Source of the DNA: Gemmatimonadota bacterium | GTDB lineage: Bacteria; Gemmatimonadota; Gemmatimonadetes; Gemmatimonadales; GWC2-71-9 | Assembly: GCA_029884275.1 (NCBI GenBank) | Contig: JAOUIC010000131.1 | Coordinates: forward strand, 1 to 5,818 | Length of the DNA stretch: 5,818 bases | Reading direction: 5' to 3' | Part shown: positions 1 to 5,646 of the stretch, piece after piece | Layout of the letters: the number at the start of each line of letters is the position of its first letter | Numbering within the stretch: position 1 is the stretch's first letter | The notes under the pieces: model-generated | Seen by the model: the letters and a program-made list of their open reading frames with translations, nothing else | Told to the model about the DNA's origin: nothing | Databases searched by the model: none | Translations under genes and position numbers: made by a program

Positions 1-1004
1 GTGGCGACGACGATTGCGCCTCGGTCCTCGGCGCGGCGGACATCGAGGCCGCCATCGCGCGTCTGGAGGCCAATCGCCTGCCGCTGGCGCGGAGCCGGAT
101 CGCGTTCACCCTTCCCGATTCCACGTTCTTCGCCGAGGGGATCGATGTGGATCCGCTCCGGCGAGAGTGGTTCGTGGGGAGCATCCGCCACGGGCGGATC
201 CTCCGGATCGATCAGTCGGGCCGCGCACGACCCTTCGCGAGCGGTACCGTGCTCGACGCCGTGTTCGGTGTCCGCGTCGACCCGACTCGCCGCCGGCTCT
301 GGGTGACGACCCGTGCGACACCGCTTCAGGGGGGATTCCAGCCCGACACCCGCGGGGGGTCCTCCATCGTGGTCTTCTCGCTGGACGACGAATCAGTGCT
401 CGCCCGCCTGGTATTGCCCGACAACGGCGCCACGCACACCCTGGGCGACCTCGCCATTGCGCCTGACGGGAGTGCGTACATCACTGACAGCGAGCAGCCG
501 GTGCTCTTCCGCGCCCAGTATGAGGCAGCGCATGGCATCGCGGCCGAGCCGTGGCTCGAACACCGGCTGTTCCGCTCACTGCAGGGCGTGGCACTCGCGG
601 ACGATGGGAAGACCGCGTATCTCGCCGACTACAGCCACGGGATTCTCGCGCTCGATCTGGCCACCCGCGCCGTTCGGGAATTCCCGGCTCCTGCGGGTGT
701 CTCGACGCTGGGGATCGACGGCCTGATTTTCTGGCGTGGCTCCCTGGTTGGCATCCAGAACGGGTCCTCGCCACCGCGGGTTGTCCGCCTGACGCTTTCA
801 CCCAAGGCCGACGCGGTGGATCGACTGGACGTCATCGACCGAAACCTCCCCGTCGCCGACGAGCCTACCACCGCCACCCGGCTGGAGGACCGGCTCTACT
901 ACATCGGCAACAGCCACTGGCCGCTCTACCAGGACGACGGAAGGCCCAAGGCTGGCGCGGTGTTCGCGCCGACTGCGGTGATGGAACTGATTCTGACGCC
1001 GTAA
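1..1004 (+). CDS. SMP-30/NHL-like beta-propeller protein, 5'-truncated
   Basis: The frame is open from the first full codon at base 3 to the TAA at 1002-1004, giving 333 visible residues, so the true start lies left of the window. GTG or ATG codons further in (for example GTG at 147) would cut into the first blade and are not credible starts. Propeller-type repeats are visible: FFAEGIDVDP at about residues 42-51, GVRVDP near 89, LGDLAIAPDG near 147, LQGVALADDGKTAYLAD near 193, and a last stretch near 237 (GIDGLIF). This resembles the SMP-30/gluconolactonase/LRE-like and NHL superfamily. The EG in the first blade sits where SMP-30 proteins carry a metal-binding Glu, but I cannot confirm the other metal ligands, so lactonase activity is not claimed. 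The first 40 or so residues are helical-looking (DIEAAIARLEANRLPL) and may be the end of an upstream helical domain. Substrate and location are unknown. It is followed by a 47-bp gap and is probably not functionally tied to mnmG. Confidence 0.75.
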   Translation, partial: GDDDCASVLGAADIEAAIARLEANRLPLARSRIAFTLPDSTFFAEGIDVDPLRREWFVGSIRHGRILRIDQSGRARPFASGTVLDAVFGVRVDPTRRRLWVTTRATPLQGGFQPDTRGGSSIVVFSLDDESVLARLVLPDNGATHTLGDLAIAPDGSAYITDSEQPVLFRAQYEAAHGIAAEPWLEHRLFRSLQGVALADDGKTAYLADYSHGILALDLATRAVREFPAPAGVSTLGIDGLIFWRGSLVGIQNGSSPPRVVRLTLSPKADAVDRLDVIDRNLPVADEPTTATRLEDRLYYIGNSHWPLYQDDGRPKAGAVFAPTAVMELILTP

Positions 1005-1038
1005 GGTCACGCCCACTTCCTCTTCTCCGCTCCTGTTG

Positions 1039-1044
1039 TAGCTT
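1039..1044 (+). promoter_or_regulatory. possible -10 element of a leaderless mnmG transcript
   Basis: TAGCTT fits the extended TANNNT -10 pattern and ends 7 nt before the mnmG ATG at 1052, the spacing expected if transcription starts at or next to the A of the start codon. No Shine-Dalgarno sequence is visible in the 30 bases before that ATG, which agrees with a leaderless message. No good -35 hexamer is seen. TANNNT is common by chance, so this is only a candidate. Confidence 0.2.
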
Positions 1045-1051
1045 CGCCCAC

Positions 1052-2923
1052 ATGGATCAGTACGACGTCATTGTCATCGGAGGCGGGCACGCAGGCGTCG
1101 AGGCGGCAAGCGCCTCTGCGCGGGTCGGCGCGCGCACCCTGCTCGTGACGCAGAACCTCGAAACCATCGGGCAGATGTCGTGCAACCCGGCCATCGGTGG
1201 AATCGCCAAGGGCACCGTGGTGCGCGAGGTTGATGCGCTCGGCGGCGTGATGGGGCGTGCCACTGACCGGGCGATGATCCAGTTCCGGATGCTCAATCGG
1301 TCGAAAGGCCCGGCGGTCTGGTCGCCGCGCGCGCAGTGCGATCGTGGTCTCTACCGGCGGGCGGTCCGGTCGCTGCTCGAGCGCCAGCCCAGGCTCGAGT
1401 TCGCCCAGGGAACCGTGGCGGGATTGATCGTGCGTGGTGCGGCCGTAGAGGGCGTCACGCTGCGTGAAGGACGTTCGTTCGGGGCCAGGGCTGTCGTGGT
1501 CACGACGGGAACCTTCCTGCGGGGAGAGATCCATCTCGGTCCGTCCACCCGGATTGGAGCGGGGCGAGCCGGTGATCCAGCAGCTCTAGAACTATCTCAA
1601 GTGCTTATCAACAATGGACTTACAATAGAACGATTCAAGACCGGGACCCCCCCGCGTATCGATGGACGTACGGTGGACCTAGGCAGGTTCCAGCGGCAGG
1701 ATGGTGAGCTTGACGGATATCGCTTCTCGTTTCACGAGCGCGCTCCGTCCCTGCCGCAGCTGCCCTGCTACCTGGGCTGGGCGGGCCCTGAGGTGAAGCG
1801 GATCGTCGAGGGCAACCTCCACCAGTCGGCGCTCTATGGTGGCGCCATCACCGGTCGGGGCCCGCGATACTGCCCCTCGGTCGAGGACAAGATCGTGAAG
1901 TTCCCCGACGCCGAACGACATCAGCTGTTCCTCGAGCCCGAGGGTCTCGAAACGACCGAGCTCTATGTCAACGGCCTCTCGACGTCCCTCCCCGCAGGAG
2001 TGCAGGAGGAGATGCTGCGGGCCGTGGCAGGCCTTGAATCGGTGCGGATGACGCGGGCTGGCTACGCCATCGAGTATGACTATGTGGTTCCTACGCAGCT
2101 CCTCCCCTCGATGGAGACCAGGGTAGTGGCGGGGCTGTTCCTGGCGGGACAGATCAATGGAACGACAGGGTATGAGGAAGCCGCCGGACAGGGCGTGATC
2201 GCGGGCGTCAACGCGGGGCTCCGTGCGCGGGGCGAGGAACCGGTCGTCCTCCGCCGTGACGAGGCGATGATCGGGGTGCTGGTGGACGACCTGGTCACTC
2301 GCGGGGTGGACGAGCCCTATCGGCTCTTCACCTCGCGGGCGGAATACCGCCTGTTACTCCGCCAGGACAATGCGTTGCGGCGCCTGCTGGCGCATGCCAG
2401 GCGCCTCGGCCTGCTCTCAACCGGAGAGCTTGACAGCGCGGAGCGCCGGCTGCAGGCGGAGGAGGGAGTCATGCGGCAGGCCGAGGACACGCCCGTCTCC
2501 CCCGCCGCGGCGAACCCCATTCTCAGCTCCTCGCGATCGGAGCCGATCACCGAGCCAACTCGAGTGGCGCAGCTGGTCCGCCGCCCCGGTGTCGGACTCG
2601 CCGCGCTGCTCGCTTCGGCCGGATGGGACGGAACGATCGAAAGCGCCGAGTGGGCGGAAATCGAGATCAAGTACGCGGGATACCTCCAGCGGGAGCGGGA
2701 CCGGGCCGCCCAGCTTGCCGGCATGGACCAGTTCCAGCTCGACGACAACCTCCCCTACACCACCTTCCGCTCTATTTCCATTGAATCACGCCAGAAGCTC
2801 GACCACCTCCGGCCCGTCACCCTCGGACAGGCCGGTCGCGTTCCGGGCGTCTCCCCGAGCGACCTGCAGAACCTGGTCTTCGAAGCGCTGCGCTGGCAAT
2901 CACGGCGCTCGATTCCCGCCTGA
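1052..2923 (+). CDS. mnmG: tRNA uridine-5-carboxymethylaminomethyl(34) synthesis enzyme MnmG (GidA)
   Basis: This is the FAD-binding subunit of the MnmE-MnmG complex, which modifies carbon 5 of the wobble uridine U34 in a set of tRNAs (cmnm5U/nm5U), using methylene-tetrahydrofolate and glycine or ammonium. It is cytoplasmic. The 623 residues match the usual family length (about 620-630). Visible signatures: Rossmann dinucleotide motif VIVIGGGHAG at 6-15; SCNPAIGG at 43-50 with conserved Cys44; GRAGDP at 171-176; KTGTPPRIDGR at 196-206; PRYCPSVEDKIVKF at 271-284 with the second conserved Cys at 274; GQINGTTGYEEAAGQG at 366-381; PYRLFTSRAEYRLLLR at 422-437; and a C-terminal helical domain with EIKYAGYLQRE (538-548) and a conserved SIESR...RPVTLGQAGRVPGVSP stretch (576-602) that contacts MnmE in known structures. 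The ATG at 1052 is chosen because the Rossmann strand begins four residues later; the frame is open far upstream but has no family similarity there. No Shine-Dalgarno is seen. A local AT-rich codon patch lies at 1583-1639. Confidence 0.97.
   Translation: MDQYDVIVIGGGHAGVEAASASARVGARTLLVTQNLETIGQMSCNPAIGGIAKGTVVREVDALGGVMGRATDRAMIQFRMLNRSKGPAVWSPRAQCDRGLYRRAVRSLLERQPRLEFAQGTVAGLIVRGAAVEGVTLREGRSFGARAVVVTTGTFLRGEIHLGPSTRIGAGRAGDPAALELSQVLINNGLTIERFKTGTPPRIDGRTVDLGRFQRQDGELDGYRFSFHERAPSLPQLPCYLGWAGPEVKRIVEGNLHQSALYGGAITGRGPRYCPSVEDKIVKFPDAERHQLFLEPEGLETTELYVNGLSTSLPAGVQEEMLRAVAGLESVRMTRAGYAIEYDYVVPTQLLPSMETRVVAGLFLAGQINGTTGYEEAAGQGVIAGVNAGLRARGEEPVVLRRDEAMIGVLVDDLVTRGVDEPYRLFTSRAEYRLLLRQDNALRRLLAHARRLGLLSTGELDSAERRLQAEEGVMRQAEDTPVSPAAANPILSSSRSEPITEPTRVAQLVRRPGVGLAALLASAGWDGTIESAEWAEIEIKYAGYLQRERDRAAQLAGMDQFQLDDNLPYTTFRSISIESRQKLDHLRPVTLGQAGRVPGVSPSDLQNLVFEALRWQSRRSIPA
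1583..1639 (+). other. AT-rich, rare-codon patch inside mnmG
   Basis: These 19 codons (MnmG residues 178-196, after GRAGDPA) hold 21 G/C of 57 bases by hand count, about 37 percent, in a gene that is otherwise strongly GC-rich. Codons nearly unused in the flanks cluster here: CTA twice, TCT, CAA, CTT twice, ACA and ATA. The reading frame is intact and the patch runs directly into the conserved KTGTPPRI motif, so it is real coding sequence. Confidence 0.6.
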
Positions 2924-2934
2924 CCCCAGCGACA

Positions 2935-2950
2935 TGTTTCACGTGCAACA
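2935..2950. promoter_or_regulatory. parS site 1 (ParB-binding centromere)
   Basis: TGTTTCACGTGCAACA matches the widely conserved bacterial parS palindrome TGTTTCACGTGAAACA at 15 of 16 positions, with one A-to-C change in the right arm. ParB dimers bind parS through the helix-turn-helix domain, load as CTP-dependent clamps and slide out to form the partition complex. The site starts 12 bases after the mnmG stop and lies about 210 bp before parA, so it can nucleate ParB on its own operon's control region. Confidence 0.88.
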
Positions 2951-2959
2951 GGGGAGCGA

Positions 2960-2973
2960 CAGCCCATGGGCTG
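2960..2973. repeat. 14-bp perfect palindrome between the two parS sites
   Basis: CAGCCCATGGGCTG is self-complementary over all 14 bases, with no spacer. Its centre (2966.5) is 24 bp from the centre of parS 1 and 18 bp from that of parS 2. It has no hairpin loop and no T-tract, so it is not an intrinsic terminator. It could be a dimeric-protein operator or chance; no known motif is recognised. Confidence 0.5.
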
Positions 2974-2976
2974 ACC

Positions 2977-2992
2977 TGTTTCACGTGAAACG
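2977..2992. promoter_or_regulatory. parS site 2 (ParB-binding centromere)
   Basis: TGTTTCACGTGAAACG matches the parS consensus at 15 of 16 positions; only the last base (A to G) differs, and the inner 14 bp GTTTCACGTGAAAC form a perfect palindrome. It lies exactly 42 bp downstream of site 1 in the same register, about four helical turns, so two bound ParB dimers would face the same side of the DNA. This is the better conserved copy at the centre and probably the stronger site. Confidence 0.9.
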
Positions 2993-3016
2993 CAGCCCAA
3001 GGCTCAAGCGACAACC

Positions 3017-3042
3017 GCCGCATTGAAAAGCGCTTATGCGGC
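3017..3042. repeat. inverted repeat with nested palindrome upstream of parA
   Basis: GCCGCAT at 3017-3023 is complementary to ATGCGGC at 3036-3042, a 7-bp stem. The 12-nt interior contains the perfect 8-bp palindrome AAGCGCTT (3028-3035). No T-run follows, so an intrinsic terminator for mnmG is not supported. The role is unknown; it may be an operator or a structured DNA/RNA element. Confidence 0.35.
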
Positions 3043-3059
3043 CGGCGATGATATTCCGG

Positions 3060-3087
3060 TTGCAGTCATGGCGGATCACCTTATATT
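3060..3087 (+). promoter_or_regulatory. putative sigma70-type promoter of the parAB operon
   Basis: TTGCAG (3060-3065) as -35 and TATATT (3082-3087) as -10 are separated by 16 bp; the -10 matches the consensus at five of six positions, the -35 only at three. Transcription would start near 3094, giving a leader of about 65 nt before parA. A second, weaker pairing is TTGAAA (3023-3028) with GATGAT (3047-3052), 18 bp apart. CTGCAA at 3098-3103 is the inverse of the -35 box, so a 6-bp inverted repeat brackets the -10; this may be an operator or chance. The leader from about 3100 to 3158 has 22 G/C of 59 bases and only a weak TAGG before the ATG. Confidence 0.4.
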
Positions 3088-3158
3088 CGCTGGTGGCCTG
3101 CAAGTGCATCAAATGCCGTGTTATCTAGTAACTGATTGTCTCTTAACGATATAGGTAT

Positions 3159-3986
3159 ATGGCGCGAGTCATCGCCATCGCCAACCAGAAGGGCGGGGTT
3201 GGCAAGACCACCACAGCGGTGAACCTCGCCGCGTCGCTCGCGATCTCCGAGCGGCGGACCCTGCTGATCGATGCCGATCCCCAAGGGAACGCCACCAGCG
3301 GCGTGGGACTCCGGCGGGAGGCGCTACGTCTCTCGCTGTATGACGTCCTCATCGAGGGCCGCTCCGCAGGGGATGTCGTGCTGAACGACCCTGCGTTGCC
3401 CTTTCTCGATGTGCTTCCCGCGACGCAGGATCTGGTCGGGGCGGAGTTGGAACTGGTCGATCGCCCGGACCGAGAGCGCATCCTGCGACAGGCGCTCGAG
3501 GGGATCCGGGACCGCTACGAGTATGTCCTGATCGACTGCCCGCCGTCCCTCGGTCTGATCACGCTGAACGTGCTCACCGCCGCGGACGGGGTGCTGATTC
3601 CGATCCAATGCGAGTACTACGCGCTCGAGGGCATCTCGCAGCTGCTGAACACCGTCAACCTGGTGCAGCAGAACTTCAACCCGAAGCTCGCCATCGACGG
3701 CGTCCTGCTCACCATGTACGACTCCCGGATCAACCTCTGCCGGCAGGTGGCCGCGGACGCCAAGGAGTACTTCGGGAGCCGGATGTTCGCGGCCGTGATT
3801 CCGCGCAACGTCCGACTGGCTGAGGCGCCGAGTTTCGGGAAGCCGATCCTGCTCTATGACATCCAGTCCGCCGGAGCCAAGAGCTACATCGCCGTGGCCC
3901 AGGACCTGATGCGCCGGCTGCCGACCGCACCACCGGCGGAACCGGCGCCGCCGCTGCCGACTGCCATCACCGGGGAGGGCGCATGA
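3159..3986 (+). CDS. parA: Chromosome-partitioning ATPase ParA (Soj family)
   Basis: ParA dimerises on ATP, binds nucleoid DNA non-specifically and is released when ParB stimulates hydrolysis, so that ParB-parS complexes and hence origins are pulled apart. The 275 residues carry the deviant Walker A KGGVGKTT at 11-18 (signature Lys11, catalytic-loop Lys16), LLIDADPQGN at 35-44 with Asp40 at the hydrolysis/switch position, and Walker B YVLIDCPPS at 122-130. Gly12, Lys16 and Asp40 fall at the same numbers as in Bacillus Soj. The DSR at 188-190 aligns with the Soj region bearing a nucleoid-DNA-binding Arg. A short Pro/Ala-rich tail (about 256-268) extends past the usual end. The ATG at 3159 puts the P-loop at the normal distance from the N-terminus, although the ribosome-binding site is weak. 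It overlaps parB by 4 bp (ATGA), so the two are translationally coupled. No long N-terminal DNA-binding domain is present, which is typical of chromosomal rather than large plasmid ParAs. Confidence 0.96.
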   Translation: MARVIAIANQKGGVGKTTTAVNLAASLAISERRTLLIDADPQGNATSGVGLRREALRLSLYDVLIEGRSAGDVVLNDPALPFLDVLPATQDLVGAELELVDRPDRERILRQALEGIRDRYEYVLIDCPPSLGLITLNVLTAADGVLIPIQCEYYALEGISQLLNTVNLVQQNFNPKLAIDGVLLTMYDSRINLCRQVAADAKEYFGSRMFAAVIPRNVRLAEAPSFGKPILLYDIQSAGAKSYIAVAQDLMRRLPTAPPAEPAPPLPTAITGEGA

Positions 3987-4855
3987 GCGAGACCAAGCGA
4001 CTGGGGCGCGGACTCGAGGCGCTGCTGGGCCCAGTGTCGCGCCAGGAAGCCGCCGCCGCCGGGTCCCTGCTGGAGCTGCCGGTCGGCCAGATCCGGCCCA
4101 ACCCGTACCAACCGCGAACCGCGCTCGACGAGCCGCAGTTCTCCGAACTGGTCGCTTCCATCGAGACCGCCGGCCTGCTCCAGCCCGTGCTGGTCCGCCG
4201 GCACCTCGACGGCTACCAGCTGATCGCCGGGGAGCGGCGCTGGCGCGCCGCCCAGAAGCTGGGGTGGCAGAAGATCCCCGCGGTGATCAAGGACGTCGAC
4301 GACCGGACGCTCCTGACACTCGCGCTGATCGAGAACCTCCAGCGGGACAACCTCTCCGCCATCGAGGAGGCCCGGAGCTACGAGCGACTGGGCCAGGAAT
4401 TCGGGCTCAGCCATGGCGAGATCGCTCACCTGGTGGGTCGCGACCGCTCCACGGTGGCCAACGCGCTCCGCCTGCTCAAGCTCCCCGCCGGGGTGGTCGG
4501 GATGGTCGATGACGGCAGGCTGAGCGAGGGCCACGCCCGCGCCCTGCTGGGCCTGAGCGACCCTGCGAAGATCCTCCGTTTCGCCGGCCACGCGGTGGAG
4601 AGCGGGTGGTCGGTGCGGGACCTCGAGAAGAAGGTCCGCAACGCACGACCCGTCGCGCGCGGGCGGACCGAACCGAGCCGGCAGCAGTCGCCGGCCCACC
4701 GCCGGGTCGAGGAGGCCCTGCGGAAGCGTCTCGGGACCGATGTCTCCGTCACCGCCCGCCGCAAGGGACGCGGGACCATCGGCATCAGCTACTACAACGA
4801 AGACGATCTCACGCGCCTGCTCGAGCTCATCCTCGGGGCGCCGTACGACGGCTGA
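3983..4855 (+). CDS. parB: Chromosome-partitioning protein ParB (Spo0J family)
   Basis: ParB is a CTP-dependent DNA clamp that loads at parS, slides and recruits SMC and ParA. At 290 residues it is of normal length and has all parts. The basic N-terminal peptide KRLGRGLEALLG (5-16) is the ParA ATPase-stimulating region. The N-terminal CTPase domain carries LQPVLVR at 66-72, GERRWRAA at 83-90 and ENLQRDNLS at 117-125. A helix-turn-helix at about 141-167 (GLSHGEIAHLVGRDRSTVAN and the following LRLLKLP) reads parS. A basic linker (about 218-238) leads to a C-terminal dimerisation domain (about 239-290). GGAGG at 3974-3978, 4 nt before the ATG and inside the end of parA, supports this start. The parS-like sites about 1 kb upstream are its obvious targets. 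The gene ends two bases before the M23 ATG. Confidence 0.97.
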   Translation: MSETKRLGRGLEALLGPVSRQEAAAAGSLLELPVGQIRPNPYQPRTALDEPQFSELVASIETAGLLQPVLVRRHLDGYQLIAGERRWRAAQKLGWQKIPAVIKDVDDRTLLTLALIENLQRDNLSAIEEARSYERLGQEFGLSHGEIAHLVGRDRSTVANALRLLKLPAGVVGMVDDGRLSEGHARALLGLSDPAKILRFAGHAVESGWSVRDLEKKVRNARPVARGRTEPSRQQSPAHRRVEEALRKRLGTDVSVTARRKGRGTIGISYYNEDDLTRLLELILGAPYDG

Positions 4856-4857
4856 CC

Positions 4858-5646
4858 ATGGGAAGGCGCCAGGTCACCGTCGTGGTGCACGAGGATGGGG
4901 CGTTCATGTCGCGCACCTGGCGGATCCCGCTCTGGGCACTCCGGGCCATCCTGAGCCTGACCGTGGTGGTGCTGCTGCTGATTCTGCTCGGCGCCTCCAT
5001 CTACCTGCCGATCCTCACCGAAGCGGCGCGAGTGCCCTTCCTGGTCCGGGAGGTCGAGCGTCTCGAAGCGGAGAACGGGAAGATCGGCGAGCTTGCCACG
5101 GCCCTCGACGAGGCCGAGCGCCGCTACCAGCGGATCCAGAACATGATGGGCGCGGACATCGTGCGCGACCCGATCGCGTTCAGCTCGCCCCTCCCCGTGG
5201 CACCGACGATTCGCGCACGCCTCCCGGGAGCGGTCTCGACGCCCCCCGCCGGCCCGTCTGAACCGTCCCGGTGGCCGCTGGATGATCCGGGCTACGTCAC
5301 TCGCGGGCTGGCGGGGCCCGCTTCCGGCGCGGAGCCGCACCAGGGACTGGACATTGCAGTGCCGATCGGGCGGCCGGTCCGCGCGGCCGGTGGAGGCACC
5401 GTGCTGCAGGCCGGCGACCAGGCGGAGTATGGCCGGTTCGTGCTGCTCGATCACCCCGGCGGGTACCAGACGATGTACGGGCATCTGAGCCGGATCACGG
5501 TCGCGATGGGTCAGCCGGTGGATGCGAGGCAGGTGATTGGTCTCTCAGGGAACACGGGGCGCTCCAGCGCTCCACATCTCCATTTCGAGATCCGCCGTGG
5601 AAGTCAACTGGTGAATCCCAGCGACATGATCAAGGAGCGGAACTGA
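4858..5646 (+). CDS. Membrane-anchored M23 (LytM) peptidoglycan endopeptidase
   Basis: It is predicted to cut peptide bonds in peptidoglycan cross-links on the outer side of the cytoplasmic membrane. Of 262 residues, 1-27 form a short basic cytoplasmic tail (MGRRQVTVVVHEDG), about 28-50 one hydrophobic span (AILSLTVVVLLLILLGASIY), about 56-98 a charged, likely coiled-coil region, about 105-150 a Pro/Ala-rich linker, and about 155-258 the M23 domain. The zinc ligands are intact: His161 and Asp165 in HQGLD and His242 in HLHFE. His209 (YGHLS) and His240 sit at the catalytic positions, so an active enzyme is expected rather than a degenerate LytM factor. The ATG at 4858 is chosen over Met17 (4906) because the RRQVTVVV tail resembles that of related proteins, but no clear Shine-Dalgarno is seen and coupling to parB is likely. 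The layout and the bactofilin gene next door resemble the LmdC-type hydrolases that bactofilins recruit. Exact bond specificity cannot be read from sequence. Confidence 0.92.
   Translation: MGRRQVTVVVHEDGAFMSRTWRIPLWALRAILSLTVVVLLLILLGASIYLPILTEAARVPFLVREVERLEAENGKIGELATALDEAERRYQRIQNMMGADIVRDPIAFSSPLPVAPTIRARLPGAVSTPPAGPSEPSRWPLDDPGYVTRGLAGPASGAEPHQGLDIAVPIGRPVRAAGGGTVLQAGDQAEYGRFVLLDHPGGYQTMYGHLSRITVAMGQPVDARQVIGLSGNTGRSSAPHLHFEIRRGSQLVNPSDMIKERN
5632..5637 (+). promoter_or_regulatory. Shine-Dalgarno of the bactofilin gene
   Basis: AAGGAG lies inside the last codons of the M23 gene, 8 nt before the ATG at 5646. It is the best ribosome-binding site in the window and fixes that start. It suggests the bactofilin is translated efficiently in its own right, as suits an abundant polymer-forming protein, in addition to coupling through the TGATG overlap. 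Confidence 0.75.

Noticed and set aside
551..1051. N-terminal extension of MnmG by 167 residues in the same open frame
   Set aside because: It overlaps the propeller gene, is Arg/Pro-rich as expected of a shadow frame in GC-rich DNA, and MnmG reaches its usual length from the ATG at 1052.
1584..1596. CTCTAGAACTA resembles a stretch of a common cloning-vector polylinker
   Set aside because: The match is only 11 bases, does not continue on either side, and lies in an unbroken frame leading into a conserved MnmG motif, so vector contamination is unlikely.
1604..1626. Internal promoter in the AT-rich patch of mnmG (TACAAT as -10)
   Set aside because: No acceptable -35 hexamer occurs at 16-18 bp and no gene begins downstream that would need it.
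2934..3026. 30-codon frame MFHVQQ... as a real small gene
   Set aside because: No ribosome-binding site is visible, the composition simply reads the parS sites and palindrome in one frame, and it has no recognisable similarity. Kept only as a possible rsmG relic among the findings.
2924..3158. CRISPR array, tRNA, riboswitch or insertion-sequence end in the intergenic region
   Set aside because: The only repeated unit is the pair of parS sites; there is no tRNA-like cloverleaf, no repeat-spacer periodicity and no terminal inverted repeats with target duplications.
3884..4699. Long antisense open frame across parB (271 codons)
   Set aside because: High GC makes antisense frames long; parB has complete family motifs on the + strand, and the antisense product is low-complexity with no recognisable domain.
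3159..4855. Plasmid-type partition locus
   Set aside because: ParA lacks the N-terminal DNA-binding extension of large plasmid ParAs, the parS sites are of the chromosomal type, and mnmG lies directly upstream.
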